Shown one piece after another: positions 8,609 to 18,109 of a DNA stretch of 57,873 nucleotides. This DNA is from Spirochaetaceae bacterium. Lineage in GTDB: Bacteria > Spirochaetota > Spirochaetia > Treponematales > Treponemataceae. Positions within the stretch are counted from its first letter, which is position 1. Each line of letters opens with the position of its first letter. Both the position numbers and the translations under genes were made by a program. The stretch lies in NCBI GenBank assembly GCA_017936345.1, contig JAGBFT010000070.1, forward strand, positions 1 to 57,873. Direction: 5' to 3'. The notes below the pieces were generated by a model, which searched no databases, was not told the DNA's origin, and was given only the letters and a program-made list of their open reading frames with translations.

Positions 8609-11258
8609 TATTAACTAGTTTATTTGGTACAACAATAACCTTTACGGGAGCCTTTCCTTCCATAAAGCGGACAACTGTCTCACAGGCAAGGGCTTGCTTT
8701 TCCAACTCAGCCTTGTCTGTATTCATGGCAGCCTGGAAATCGGCACGTTTTTTGCCGTTTACCTGGACCACGATGGTACAAGTGTCGTCCTGACAAAACT
8801 CTTCCGTATAAGTGGGCCAGCTCTCGTAGGCGATTGTGTCGGTGTTGCCCAGCTTTTCCCACAGTTCCTCTCCCAGGTGGGGTGCATAGGGTGAAAGCAG
8901 CTTGACAAAGCCACTCCACAGGGACTTTGGAATGGAGTCCATGCGAGCTGCATCGTTAATAAAAATCATCATCTGGCTGATGGCTGTGTTGAAGTTCAGG
9001 GTGTCTGTGTCCTGGCTTACCTTTTTCACAGTCTTGTGGTAGAGCTTCCGCAAATCTGCCAATTTTCCGTCTAGCTGCCCCTCCATGTCCATATCCACCA
9101 TGGGCTTTTCAGAGACGGCCCAAATCTTCTCCAGGAAGCGGTGTACACCGATGAGTCCCTTGGTGTTCCAGGGCTTGGAGACTTCCAGCGGACCCATGAA
9201 CATTTCGTACATACGAACGGAGTCTGCACCATAGTCCCGAATTACATCATCCGGGTTGATGACGTTTTTGAGTGACTTTGACATTTTGGCAATAACCCTC
9301 TCCAGTTTTTCTCCGGTCTCCTTTTCTATGAACACGTCTGGAGAAGTCTCTTCCACGGCATCGGAGGGAACCAGGGTCTTGTTCTTCCGCTGGAAGGCAA
9401 AGGAGGTAATCATTCCCTGGTTTACCAGCCGCTGGAAGGGTTCCCTTGTGTTTACCAAGCCCAAGTCGAAGAGTACCTTGTGCCAGAACCGGGCGTAGAG
9501 CAGGTGGAGGACGGCGTGCTCAGCACCACCCACATAGAGATCCACTGGCATCCAGTAGTCTACAGCCGACTTGGAGGCGAATTCCCTGTCATTGTGGGGA
9601 TCAAGGTATCGCAGGTAGTACCAGCATGAGCCGGCCCACTGGGGCATGGTGTTTGTTTCTCGCCGTGCCGGTCCTCCACATTCAGGGCAGGTACAGTTTA
9701 CCCAGTCTGCAATGCCAGCCAAGGGACTTTCTCCAGTTCCTGTGGGCTGGTAGGTCTTTACCTCTGGCAGTTTGAGTGGCAGTTGCTCCTCTTTTAGGGG
9801 AACACAACCACATTTTTCACAGTGAACTAGGGGAATTGGCTCTCCCCAGTATCGCTGACGGCTAAACACCCAGTCTCTTAGCTTGTAGTTGATTGCCTTT
9901 TTACCAATCCCCTGTTCAGAAAGCCAGTCAATCATGGCAGGAATGGTTTTTGCTGTGGCCATACCAGTAAAGTTTCCGCTATTGATGGAGTAGCCGTCAG
10001 CAGCTGTACACTGGGCTGCAATGTTAAATACCTCGGGATGGGCTTCTACTAGAACCTTATAGGCAGCCCCGTCCTTTGCGGCGGCAAGGAGTTTTGCCTC
10101 TCCTGCAGAGAGGTCTCCATCTGCAAGGGATGCAATCTCTTCTTTTGAGGCTACAACCTTTAGGATTGGAAGGTTGAATTCCTTGGCAAAGTCCCAGTCC
10201 CGTTCGTCGTGGGCAGGAACAGCCATAATGGCGCCGGTTCCATAGGACACGAGGATGTAGTCGGAAATCCAGATGGGAATTTTTGCTCCATTCACTGGGT
10301 TGATGGCATAGGAGCCAGTGAACACACCAGTCTTTCCCTTGGCCAAGTCGGTGCGCTCCAGGTCGCTTTTCTTTGCGGCAGCCTCTACATAGGCTTCCAC
10401 CGCAGCCCTTTGCTCCGCAGTGGTGAGACTTGGAACTAGCTTGTGTTCCGGGGCTACAACCATGTAGGTGGCACCGTAGAGTGTGTCCGCACGGGTGGTG
10501 TAAACCAAAAGCTCCTTTTCTGTGGCCTTGCCCTGTGAATCTGCAATTTTAAAGGAAACTTCTCCACCCTCACTTTTTCCAATCCAGTTCTTTTGCATCA
10601 TTTTTACGGATTCAGGCCAGTCCAAGCCTTCCAAATCTTCTAGCAGTCGCTCTGCATAGGCTGTAATCTTTAGAATCCACTGGCGGATTGTTTTTCTTGT
10701 AACGGCAGTGCCACAACGGTCACAACGGCCTTCCTTGACTTCTTCATTTGCAAGACCGGTAAGACAGCTCGGACACCAGTTGATGGGTGTCTCTGCCTCG
10801 TAGGCCAGCCCCTTCTTGTACAATTGAAGGAAAATCCACTGGGTCCAGTGGTAGTAGTCGGGGGTACAGGTGGAAACGCAGCGATCCCAATCGTAGGAAA
10901 AGCCCAGTGCCTTGATTTGCTGGGTAAAGTGTTCAATATTCGCGTTGGTAGTGGTGGCAGGATGGGTTCCCGTTTTGATTGCATAGTTTTCTGCGGGAAG
11001 GCCAAAGGCATCGTATCCCATGGGATGAAGCACGTTAAACCCATTCATCCGCAAGTAGCGACAGTAAATGTCGGTGGCAGTGTAGCCTTCAGGATGCCCT
11101 ACGTGGAGCCCTTGGGCAGAAGGATAGGGGAACATATCCAGCACGTAACGTCGCTTGGCCGGCTCAAATTTGGTGTCTTCTGTTACCTTGAAGGTCTTGT
11201 TTTTTTCCCAATAGGCCTGCCATTTAGGCTCAATGGATTCAAAGGGATATTTAGCCAT
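8595..11258 (-). CDS. leuS: Leucyl-tRNA synthetase
   Basis: Class I aminoacyl-tRNA synthetase that charges tRNA-Leu; cytoplasmic. It has 887 residues, the normal bacterial length. Seen in order: the HIGH-type signature [16 protein letters not shown], a zinc-binding segment with CPSC and CDRC, and the CP1 editing domain with [16 protein letters not shown] second Cys-rich zinc element, the KMSKS loop ([15 protein letters not shown]) and the anticodon-binding C-terminus follow. The ATG at 11258 has AGAGGAAAATC in front. A good promoter lies about 56 bp upstream. Confidence 0.98.
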   Translation of the reverse strand: MAKYPFESIEPKWQAYWEKNKTFKVTEDTKFEPAKRRYVLDMFPYPSAQGLHVGHPEGYTATDIYCRYLRMNGFNVLHPMGYDAFGLPAENYAIKTGTHPATTTNANIEHFTQQIKALGFSYDWDRCVSTCTPDYYHWTQWIFLQLYKKGLAYEAETPINWCPSCLTGLANEEVKEGRCDRCGTAVTRKTIRQWILKITAYAERLLEDLEGLDWPESVKMMQKNWIGKSEGGEVSFKIADSQGKATEKELLVYTTRADTLYGATYMVVAPEHKLVPSLTTAEQRAAVEAYVEAAAKKSDLERTDLAKGKTGVFTGSYAINPVNGAKIPIWISDYILVSYGTGAIMAVPAHDERDWDFAKEFNLPILKVVASKEEIASLADGDLSAGEAKLLAAAKDGAAYKVLVEAHPEVFNIAAQCTAADGYSINSGNFTGMATAKTIPAMIDWLSEQGIGKKAINYKLRDWVFSRQRYWGEPIPLVHCEKCGCVPLKEEQLPLKLPEVKTYQPTGTGESPLAGIADWVNCTCPECGGPARRETNTMPQWAGSCWYYLRYLDPHNDREFASKSAVDYWMPVDLYVGGAEHAVLHLLYARFWHKVLFDLGLVNTREPFQRLVNQGMITSFAFQRKNKTLVPSDAVEETSPDVFIEKETGEKLERVIAKMSKSLKNVINPDDVIRDYGADSVRMYEMFMGPLEVSKPWNTKGLIGVHRFLEKIWAVSEKPMVDMDMEGQLDGKLADLRKLYHKTVKKVSQDTDTLNFNTAISQMMIFINDAARMDSIPKSLWSGFVKLLSPYAPHLGEELWEKLGNTDTIAYESWPTYTEEFCQDDTCTIVVQVNGKKRADFQAAMNTDKAELEKQALACETVVRFMEGKAPVKVIVVPNKLVNIVVK

Positions 11259-11313
11259 GATTTTCCTCTAAAAACGAATGTTAGTTTGACTTGCGCAAAG
11301 CCAATATCCGCAT

Positions 11314-11342
11314 ATTATACCATGAAGGTGGGGCTTTCTCAA
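11314..11342 (-). promoter_or_regulatory. Promoter for leuS
   Basis: On the minus strand TTGAGA (11342-11337) and TATAAT (11319-11314) are separated by exactly 17 bp. This sigma-70-type promoter would start transcription about 50 bp before the leuS start codon. Confidence 0.7.
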
Positions 11343-11518
11343 GGGCTGTGTCCGTTCCAATAGGACAGACTGACACCCATGGAGGAATGAGCAAGAATGC
11401 GAAAAAATTGTGTAAGTAATAGTTGGACTAGTACTGTTCAACCAGCTGGTTCAAGCTGAGGAGGTTTATGTTCCTTGTAAATTCTTTGAGGTTTGTTGAA
11501 ACCAATAACTTAAGATTT

Positions 11519-11905
11519 TCACTTTCCGGCATTCTGTAATTCGGTAATTATATGCTCAAGGGACTTGGTTGTTTGTCTCTTTTCCCTTTCATATTTTGCC
11601 ATAGTATGGACCATTTCCTTGAGGGAATCTACAATTTTTTCCGGGAGACAGTCCATATCCAGTTCAAACCCCTTGTATTTTTGGGATTTTTTTTCTTCAT
11701 GAGTCTCTCCTGTCACAAGATATTCTACCGTAACATTTAACACCTGGGCAAGTCGGACAGCCACATCTGCTGGTGGCATAGAAGCTTGAACACCCAAATA
11801 CATATCTAAGGCTCTTTTTTTTATTCCAGCTCTAAATGCAACTTCTTTTTGGAGAAGCCCTGCATATTCAATTTCTGAACGAAGCCGTTGTGCAAATGAA
11901 GACAT
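11519..11905 (-). CDS. XRE-family helix-turn-helix regulator
   Basis: DNA-binding regulator of 128 residues. The N-terminal HTH_XRE fold is at about residues 5-66 (LLQKEVAFRAGIKKRALDMY holds the helix-turn-helix). A charged helical C-terminal part (about 80-125, probably coiled coil) likely dimerises. It is divergent from the NusG-paralogue gene, with 176 bp between them that carry repeated TACGATA motifs. It is therefore the obvious candidate regulator of the polysaccharide island. The AAGGGT before the ATG is unusually close (2-bp spacing), hinting at weak translation. The role as repressor is inferred. Confidence 0.8.
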   Translation of the reverse strand: MSSFAQRLRSEIEYAGLLQKEVAFRAGIKKRALDMYLGVQASMPPADVAVRLAQVLNVTVEYLVTGETHEEKKSQKYKGFELDMDCLPEKIVDSLKEMVHTMAKYEREKRQTTKSLEHIITELQNAGK

Positions 11906-11925
11906 ACCCTTAGTAATACCATAAT

Positions 11926-11996
11926 TACGATATTATAATATTGACATATACATAAATACGATATATTATTCCGTAAAATAGTCGTGAATACGATAC
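11926..11996. promoter_or_regulatory. Promoter with three spaced TACGATA motifs (operator array)
   Basis: Three direct copies occur: TACGATAT (11926-11933), TACGATAT (11957-11964) and TACGATAC (11989-11996). They are spaced 31 and 32 bp apart, about three helical turns, so they face the same side of the DNA. A good plus-strand promoter lies among them: TTGACA (11941-11946), a 17-bp spacer and TATTAT (11964-11969). The second copy runs up to the -10. This fits cooperative binding by the neighbouring XRE protein to control the antiterminator gene and itself. Confidence 0.6.
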
Positions 11997-12014
11997 CATG
12001 CGTAGATATTCACG
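11983..12014 (+). repeat. 8-bp dyad in the leader of the NusG-paralogue gene
   Basis: CGTGAATA (11983-11990) and TATTCACG (12007-12014) are perfect inverted arms with a 16-nt centre. The dyad begins about ten bases after the predicted transcription start, so it may be an operator or a 5' RNA hairpin. It overlaps the third TACGATA copy. A GC-rich stretch (12035-12072, with CCCCC and GGGTGGGG blocks that can pair) follows before the start codon. Confidence 0.55.
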
Positions 12015-12081
12015 TGAAAGACTTAGGGAAATGTCTCCCCCGTCACGGTGTTTCGGCCCGGGCGGGTGGGGATTACTATAG

Positions 12082-12624
12082 ATGGGGTTTGAGGTTGTGG
12101 AGCATTACTGTCTGATGGTAAGAACAGGGACGGAGGCTGAGTTCAAAAGGCAGGCCCAGGAGGTTCTTGAACAACATCAGGTGGTGGGAAGCCTGTACTT
12201 TTTCCAGCGGCGGCTTAAAAGAGGGAGGGGAGAATCCTTTGACGCTCCCTTGTTCCCCGGCTACCTGTTTTTACAGGTGGAAAAGCTGACAGCGGAAGGC
12301 TTTGCCCTGCTTAGAGGGGTAAAGAACTTTTGCCGCCTTTTGCCCAGCAACAGTGAGCCCCAGGTCATTCGTGGTCCTGCCTTAGAGGAGTTGCGGCTCC
12401 TTATGAGGCATGGGGAGTTTCTTGGAGTTTCCAAGGTGGTGTTCTTGCCTGGCAAGAGGATTCGAGCCATATCCGGCCCCATGGTGGGGTTGGAGGGCAA
12501 TGTCTACAAGGTAAACAAAAAGAAGAGGCAGATTACCGTGATTTCCAGCCTGAGTCCCGATGGCAAGAAGTTCGATCTCTTGTACGAGGACGCGGAGTTG
12601 CTGGAAGAGTCATCCGTCTCCTAA
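12082..12624 (+). CDS. Specialised NusG paralogue (RfaH/LoaP/UpxY-like antiterminator)
   Basis: Transcription elongation factor of 180 residues that is expected to bind RNA polymerase and allow read-through of the long polysaccharide operon. The N-terminal NGN domain is recognisable by its core (APLFPGYLFLQV and HYCLMVRTG). The C-terminal KOW motif is clear at about residues 130-160 (GPMVGLEGNVYKVNKKK). It sits at the head of the polysaccharide island, as such paralogues do in Bacteroides and Firmicutes loci. It is not the housekeeping nusG, which normally lies with secE and ribosomal protein genes. The start has only a weak GGGG ten bases upstream; an in-frame ATG at 12115 is an alternative. 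Confidence 0.85.
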   Translation: MGFEVVEHYCLMVRTGTEAEFKRQAQEVLEQHQVVGSLYFFQRRLKRGRGESFDAPLFPGYLFLQVEKLTAEGFALLRGVKNFCRLLPSNSEPQVIRGPALEELRLLMRHGEFLGVSKVVFLPGKRIRAISGPMVGLEGNVYKVNKKKRQITVISSLSPDGKKFDLLYEDAELLEESSVS

Positions 12625-12819
12625 AGCAGTCGTGGTTGTGGGAACTTGCCAGGTCCTGCAACAAAACAGAATCCACGAAGGGTGGTTTGGCCCATGGATT
12701 CGGCGGCGAATAGATTTCTTTCAGGCTCCCGGTTTCAGCTATCGGGATGCCAATGGGAGAGGTGTGTCCTGGGGGGATGGATTGTGGACGGAAAGAGTTC
12801 TGCTTGCTGGGCGGGGAGA

Positions 12820-13053
12820 ATGAAGACAATGTGCCTTTGTTGTGGAAAAGAAATACTCTCCGAGGACTCCTCTGAAATACAGGATCAATGGCATAAAAAA
12901 TGCGTAAAATCTTTTTTTGGGACAAATCAATTTCCTGAAATTTTAATTTCAAATGAGCAGTTGGAGTTCCTTGTCTCAGAGACTGTTTCAAAAGGTTTTA
13001 CGATTTTTGAAAGAAAAACTTTTGACAGTCGTAGCAGACTCTTTCATCTGTAA
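12820..13053 (+). pseudogene. N-terminal remnant of a HipA-family kinase
   Basis: Short frame of 77 codons that matches the start of short HipA-type serine kinases. It has CLCCGKEI (CxxC), WHKKCVKSFFGT (HxxC...FFG) and a helical stretch ending SKGFTI, where intact proteins continue with a GVQ-KLSL motif. Here the match stops and the frame ends 18 codons later. No kinase domain follows. The better start is ATG 12829, with GGGGAG about ten bases upstream. It is probably the remains of a toxin-antitoxin or kinase gene, although a free-standing small zinc-binding protein cannot be excluded. The 195 bp between it and the antiterminator gene are GC-rich and hold no gene I recognise. Confidence 0.5.
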
Positions 13054-13508
13054 AAGCGAAAAATCATCTTTTATGTCGTTGATGACAGAAAGGATGAATA
13101 GACTTTCATAAAACTAATACTTTTTTTGTATGCCTTTTCCTCAAAAACAAAGGGCTGACCATTCAAAAAATGCAGAGATGTGATTGAAAATTGTGGATTG
13201 TCTAATGTGGGACAAATAAAAGAAAACAGCCTTTACTTCGAATTTCTTGAATGAAGATTGTTGCAAAATATCTTTTTAAAAACATGAAAGTTTTTAGAAA
13301 GTACATAATTTGATATAAGGGACAAGATGTGTATTGGAGAAGTATTTAATGTTTGGGTTTTACAATTAAAAATAATTTTTGCCTAAATGAACTAAAGAAG
13401 AAATTTCACTTAACAAGATATATTCTATGGGGAAATTATCTATCATAAGATTTATTTTACATTCATAACAATCATTTAATTTTCAATCATAATTAAAGGA
13501 AATACACA
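13054..13508. other. AT-rich leader region before the polysaccharide genes
   Basis: No coding sequence is recognised in these 455 bases. They are strongly AT-rich and would form a long untranslated leader if the operon is read from the antiterminator promoter. A weak promoter-like pair (TTTTTA at 13291, TATAAG at 13314) is the only signal noticed. The stretch just before the first gene (AATTAAAGGAAATACACA) provides its ribosome site. Confidence 0.4.
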
Positions 13509-14504
13509 ATGCTAACAAATTCAACAATTCTCGTAACTGGTGGTACTGGTTCTTTTGGTCATACCTTTGTGCCCATGACCTTAGCTAGGTATAATCCGAA
13601 GAAGATTATCATCTATTCTCGTGATGAGATGAAGCAGTGGAACATGGCGAAATTATTCCAAGATGACCAAAGAGTTAGATTTTTCATTGGTGATGTACGA
13701 GATAAAGATCGTCTGTATCGAGCTCTAGGTGGCGTAGACTATGTTGTTCATGCTGCTGCCACGAAAATTGTTCCTACTGCAGAATATAATCCCTTTGAAT
13801 GTATCAAAACTAATGTTAATGGTGCAATGAATCTGATTGATGCCTGTATAGATAACAAGGTTAAGCGTCTGGTAGCTCTTTCAACAGACAAGGCATGTAT
13901 GCCTGTGAATCTTTATGGTGCTACGAAACTTTGTTCTGACAAGATTTTCATTGCGGGCAACTCCTATTCCGGGGGTAAAACCAAATTTGCTGTAGTGCGC
14001 TATGGAAATGTGATGGGGAGCCGTGGCTCTGTGATTCCGTTCTTCATGGAGACGGCAGGCTCTGGAAAACTGACCATCACCGACAGGCGAATGACCCGCT
14101 TTATGATTTCCTTGGAACAGGGGGTGGAATTGGTCTGGCACGCCTTTGATGACATGGAAGGTGGTGAGATATACGTCAAGAAGATTCCATCCATGAACAT
14201 CTGTGATATTGCAACTGCAGTGGATGAAAAAGTTCAGCTGGTAGAAATCGGTATCCGTCCTGGTGAAAAACTCCATGAAGCAATGATTAGCGAAGAAGAT
14301 GCTGCCTTTACCTATGAGTATCCAGAACACTTTAAGATTCTTCCACAGATTTGTGAGTGGGGTTCATTTGACGCAATGATTAAGGATGGCAAGCTTGTTC
14401 CTGCAGGATTTAGTTATACCTCAGACAATAATCATGAGTGGATGACTATTCCTCAGTTACGAGAGTGGATTGAATCGAACAGAGAAAAGGTTGGGAGGAT
14501 TTAG
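13509..14504 (+). CDS. pseB: UDP-GlcNAc 4,6-dehydratase (inverting), PseB type
   Basis: Short-chain dehydrogenase/reductase that converts UDP-GlcNAc to the 4-keto-6-deoxy sugar, the first step to pseudaminic-type nonulosonic acids. It has 331 residues. The NAD(P)-binding motif TGGTGSFG is at residues 11-18. The active-site region reads AAATKIVPTAEYNP, and STDKACMPVNLYGATKL carries the catalytic Tyr and Lys. These are the signatures of the FlaA1/PseB group. AAAGGA lies about ten bases before the ATG. First gene of a tight run (1-20 bp gaps or overlaps) with the cytidylyltransferase, aminotransferase and synthase. Confidence 0.85.
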   Translation: MLTNSTILVTGGTGSFGHTFVPMTLARYNPKKIIIYSRDEMKQWNMAKLFQDDQRVRFFIGDVRDKDRLYRALGGVDYVVHAAATKIVPTAEYNPFECIKTNVNGAMNLIDACIDNKVKRLVALSTDKACMPVNLYGATKLCSDKIFIAGNSYSGGKTKFAVVRYGNVMGSRGSVIPFFMETAGSGKLTITDRRMTRFMISLEQGVELVWHAFDDMEGGEIYVKKIPSMNICDIATAVDEKVQLVEIGIRPGEKLHEAMISEEDAAFTYEYPEHFKILPQICEWGSFDAMIKDGKLVPAGFSYTSDNNHEWMTIPQLREWIESNREKVGRI

Positions 14505-15245
14505 ATGGTTGTAGCCATTATCCAAGCTCGCTTAGGTTCCACTCGTTTACCTGGAAAAGTCTTAAAACCAATAAATAGGGAACCAATGCTCAAACTTATA
14601 ATAAATAGGTTGTCATATTGTAATGAAGTTGACGAACTTGTGATTGCTACATCAACATCTTGTAAAGATGACGAACTTGTTGATTGGTGCAAAGATAATG
14701 ATATTTGTTGTTATCGTGGAGATGAGGACAACGTGTTAAAGCGGTATTATGATGCAGCAAACAAAGCAGATGCAAAAATCATTGTTCGTGTTACTGCAGA
14801 TGATCCATTTAAAGACCCTATTGTTATAGATGATGTGATACGTCTCTTAAAAAAAGATAATTTAGATTTTGCATACAATAATAGTCCACCTTCTTTTCCT
14901 GAGGGAATTGATACAGAAGTATTTACTTTTGATGCCCTTTCAAGAGCATACAAAAATTGTGTATCAGATTTTGAAAAAGAACATGTTACTCAATTTTTTT
15001 ATCATAACCCTTCATTATTTAGAATGAAGAATCTTAGTTATAGTGAAGATGTTTCATCTATACGATTAACTGTTGATACTGATGAAGATTTTGTATTTGC
15101 GGAAGAAATATATCGTAGATTATCTCCAAATAAGGAGATGTTTTTTTTAGAAGATATTTTATCTTTACTAAAATCTCATCCAGAGTTATTGAAGATAAAT
15201 GAGTCTGTGAAAAGGAGTACTATGTATGTCAAGGGATGTAATTGA
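14505..15245 (+). CDS. SpsF-like cytidylyltransferase (CMP-sugar synthase)
   Basis: Nucleotidyltransferase of 246 residues with the GT-A-like fold of CMP-KDO/CMP-nonulosonate synthetases. The N-terminal nucleotide-binding motif is AIIQARLGSTRLPGKVL, and RVTADDPF carries the metal-binding aspartates. It most resembles the SpsF group, often found with NeuB-type synthases. It is expected to activate the nonulosonic acid as its CMP derivative. It starts immediately after the stop of the dehydratase, with GGGAGG just upstream, and overlaps the aminotransferase by 20 bp. The exact sugar cannot be read from the sequence. Confidence 0.75.
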   Translation: MVVAIIQARLGSTRLPGKVLKPINREPMLKLIINRLSYCNEVDELVIATSTSCKDDELVDWCKDNDICCYRGDEDNVLKRYYDAANKADAKIIVRVTADDPFKDPIVIDDVIRLLKKDNLDFAYNNSPPSFPEGIDTEVFTFDALSRAYKNCVSDFEKEHVTQFFYHNPSLFRMKNLSYSEDVSSIRLTVDTDEDFVFAEEIYRRLSPNKEMFFLEDILSLLKSHPELLKINESVKRSTMYVKGCN

Positions 15246-16413
15246 GAGATTGGGTGATTTGGAAAAAAGATACGTATTGGATGTTATTGATAAAGGTTTT
15301 TCAACAACAAATAATAGTATTTATAATAATCTTTTAGAAAAGAAATTTGCGCAAGTTATTGGTTGTGATTACGCAATAGGTCATGTTAATGGTACCGCAA
15401 CGATGCACACAGCTTTATATGCATTGGGTGTACGTCCTGGAGATGAAGTAATTGTTCCACCTTTGACAATGTCTAGTACATCATTAGCAGTCTTACACAA
15501 TGGTTCTATTCCTGTATATGCTGATGTTGAAAAAGACACTTTTAATATTGATCCACAAAGTGTTGAAAAAGTGATAACTGAAAGAACTCGGGCAATAATT
15601 ACAGTATCTCTTTACGGATTACCACCAGATTATGATAAACTACTTGAAATTTGTAGAAAATATAATTTATATCTTATTGAAGATAATGCCGAGTGTTTGT
15701 TAGGTAAGTATAAAGGAAAAATTGCTGGTCAGTTTGGTGATTTTTCTTCATTCAGTTTTCAAGCAAGTAAGCATTTGTCTACAGGTGAGGGGGGAATGTT
15801 AACCTGTAAAGATGTTGAATTAGCTAATAAGGCACGTCAGTTTAATACTTTAGGATATGCTAGTGTTAGTGCAACAGTTGGCAAAATTTCACGTAATGAT
15901 ATTCAAGATCCAAATTACTCAAGACACATTGCTTTTGGGTACAACTATCGTATGTCTGAATTACAAGCTGCAGTTGGTTTGGGCCAGGTGGAAAGAGTGA
16001 ATGAACTTGTTGCTCAACGTGTAAAAGTCGCAAAATTATTTGAGGAAGTTTTGAGAGGTTCCGATCTTTTAATTCCTCAAATGACACCTGTAGGCTATGA
16101 AAATAGTTATTGGGCATACTCAATGGTGTTAAATACAAAAAATCCAGATAGAGAATGGTACCGATTTAGAAAAATATTTCAGGAAAATGGTGGAGATGGA
16201 TATTATGCTGCTTGGAAATTATCTTATAATGAGCCATATTTTCAAGATGTAATTCAAAAGAATGAACGGGTATGGCAAAGATACGATTCAAATCTATGCC
16301 CTGTAGCAGAATATTTACAAAAAAGAATGATTCAATTAAAAACTAATTATTGGGATTTATCAGAGGCGGAAAAACAGGCAGATGTGCTTTCAAAAACAAT
16401 AAAGAATTTTTAA
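15226..16413 (+). CDS. DegT/DnrJ/EryC1/StrS-family sugar aminotransferase
   Basis: PLP-dependent aminotransferase of 395 residues that adds an amino group to a keto-sugar nucleotide. The family core is clear: GHVNGTATMHTALYALG, IEDNAECLLG, and the PLP-lysine region SFSFQASKHLSTGEGGM. In this operon it most likely acts on the product of the PseB-type dehydratase (PseC role). The start ATG at 15226 lies within the previous gene and has AAAAGGAG nine bases before it. It is long enough to be complete. Confidence 0.82.
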   Translation: MSRDVIERLGDLEKRYVLDVIDKGFSTTNNSIYNNLLEKKFAQVIGCDYAIGHVNGTATMHTALYALGVRPGDEVIVPPLTMSSTSLAVLHNGSIPVYADVEKDTFNIDPQSVEKVITERTRAIITVSLYGLPPDYDKLLEICRKYNLYLIEDNAECLLGKYKGKIAGQFGDFSSFSFQASKHLSTGEGGMLTCKDVELANKARQFNTLGYASVSATVGKISRNDIQDPNYSRHIAFGYNYRMSELQAAVGLGQVERVNELVAQRVKVAKLFEEVLRGSDLLIPQMTPVGYENSYWAYSMVLNTKNPDREWYRFRKIFQENGGDGYYAAWKLSYNEPYFQDVIQKNERVWQRYDSNLCPVAEYLQKRMIQLKTNYWDLSEAEKQADVLSKTIKNF

Positions 16414-16423
16414 GGAGTAGTAT

Positions 16424-17488
16424 ATGAGTATGTTTCCAGCGGAAATAAAAATTGGACAAAAGACAATAGGGATTAATCATCCTACATACGTAATAGCTGA
16501 GATTGGGGCTAATTTTGATGGTAGTATTGAAAAAGCAAAGACCCTAATTGATGCTGCCAAAGAATGTGGTGCTGACTGTGCAAAGTTCCAAACTTTTACT
16601 GCAGAAAAAATTGTATCAGATGCAGGATTTAAAAAAATGACGTTACATGGTGTTCATGGATCTTGGGGGCGTTCTGTCTATGATGTATTTAAAGATGTTG
16701 AATTTCCCCATGAATGGCATAAGGAAATTGCTGACTATTGTGCAAAAATCGGTATTGATTTTTCTACATCTCCCTATGATAAAGAGGCTGTTGATTTATG
16801 CTGCCAATTAGACGTTCCATTTATAAAAATTGGATCAGGTGATATAACTTGGTTGTCAATGTTAGAATATATTGCGAAAAAAGGTAAACCTATGATGCTC
16901 GCAACAGGAGATGCCACATTATCTGAAATTGATGATGCTGTAAGAACAATTCTATCTACAGGCAATAATCAACTTATTTTGATGCAATGTATTACAAATT
17001 ATCCATCTAAGATTGAAAGCGCAAACATTCGAACAATTGAAGCTTATCAAAAGATGTATAATATCCTCACTGGTTATTCTGATCATGCGCCTGGGCCTGT
17101 TGTTGCACTTGGTGCTATTACTCTTGGTGCCCGTGTCATTGAAAAACATTTTACCTTAGATAAAAATGATAAGGGGCCAGATCATCCACACTCAATGAAT
17201 CCAACGGAATTCAAATTCATGGTTAAATCAATTCGTGAACTAGAATTGGCTTTGGGGACATCTCATAAACAAGTTGTAGAAGAGGAAAAAGAAACTGTTT
17301 TTGTTCAACGTAGAGGATTATGTGCAAGAAATTCAATTTCTACTAATTCTATTTTAAAAGCAACTGATATTGATGTACTTAGGCCGGCATTAGGTATTCC
17401 TCCAAAATTTGAACATGTTATTGTAGGCAAAAGGGTGAACAAAAACATTGAAAAAGGTGAACCCATTTACTGGGACGATATAATTTAG
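16424..17488 (+). CDS. NeuB-family nonulosonic acid synthase with SAF domain
   Basis: Condenses phosphoenolpyruvate with a six-carbon amino sugar to make a nine-carbon acid (sialic, pseudaminic or legionaminic type). It has 354 residues. The N-terminal TIM barrel has VIAEIGANFDGS, CAKFQTFTAEKI, FIKIGSGD, YSDHAPG and EKHFTLDK. The C-terminal SAF (antifreeze-like) domain runs from about residue 290 (QRRGLCARNSI) to the end. GGAG precedes the ATG. The motifs do not settle which sugar is made. A second SAF-domain fragment of a different synthase lies 1.2 kb downstream. Confidence 0.85.
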   Translation: MSMFPAEIKIGQKTIGINHPTYVIAEIGANFDGSIEKAKTLIDAAKECGADCAKFQTFTAEKIVSDAGFKKMTLHGVHGSWGRSVYDVFKDVEFPHEWHKEIADYCAKIGIDFSTSPYDKEAVDLCCQLDVPFIKIGSGDITWLSMLEYIAKKGKPMMLATGDATLSEIDDAVRTILSTGNNQLILMQCITNYPSKIESANIRTIEAYQKMYNILTGYSDHAPGPVVALGAITLGARVIEKHFTLDKNDKGPDHPHSMNPTEFKFMVKSIRELELALGTSHKQVVEEEKETVFVQRRGLCARNSISTNSILKATDIDVLRPALGIPPKFEHVIVGKRVNKNIEKGEPIYWDDII

Positions 17489-17518
17489 ATTATCTATTTA
17501 TCACTGAGTAATTGATAT

Positions 17519-18109
17519 ATGACAGATAGAGAAATTTTTATAGTTTTATTAGATTCTGATGTAGTGGTAAAAAGTGACGTTATCGTTCTTTTGGAGGGAG
17601 ATGGTTTCGCAAGATGTAAAGAAGCTGTACGACTCTACAAAGAAAGTGTAGCGCCTGTTATTTTCTTTTCTGGTGATTTTGACGACGCGAGTTCTGGAGC
17701 ATTTACTTTTGAAAAAATTAAACCAAGGCTTTTATCTGAAGGAATACCCGAATCAGTTTTAGAATTTGAGAATGTATCACAAAATACATATGAGCAAGCT
17801 GTAGAAATGATTAATATTGCTAGAGAAAGAAATTGGGAAAGAATAACTTTGGTGGCATCTCATTACCATAGTTATAGAGCCTTTTTGACATTCTTATGTG
17901 TTTTAAAGGATAAGTATCCTAGTCTTATATTAGATATGGCTTCTGTAAGGGATTTAGATTGGTATGAGGAAACTGGTTATGGTATTCGATTGGATTTGCT
18001 TCAATATGAGTTGAAAAAAATAGATTTGTATCAGAAAAAAAATAACGTTGCAACCTATAGAGAAGGTATAGAGTATCTAAAATGGAAGTATCTACGGCAA
18101 AAAAAATAA
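17519..18109 (+). CDS. DUF218/YdcF-like protein
   Basis: Protein of 196 residues resembling the DUF218 (YdcF/SanA/ElyC) family. It has an N-terminal strand VIVLLEGDG, then PVIFFSGD, the family signature SQNTYEQA and ITLVASHYHSYRA. It lacks the N-terminal membrane anchor of SanA/ElyC and is probably cytoplasmic. The biochemical role of the family is unclear; envelope-polymer functions are reported for some members. Its place in the sugar operon suggests a part in precursor synthesis or salvage, but this is inference. No strong ribosome site is visible before the ATG. Confidence 0.6.
   Translation: MTDREIFIVLLDSDVVVKSDVIVLLEGDGFARCKEAVRLYKESVAPVIFFSGDFDDASSGAFTFEKIKPRLLSEGIPESVLEFENVSQNTYEQAVEMINIARERNWERITLVASHYHSYRAFLTFLCVLKDKYPSLILDMASVRDLDWYEETGYGIRLDLLQYELKKIDLYQKKNNVATYREGIEYLKWKYLRQKK

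Noticed and set aside
12533-12991. Open frames on both strands around the HipA remnant (also 12560-12823 plus)
   Set aside because: No family pattern; the region's GC bias alone explains the open frames.
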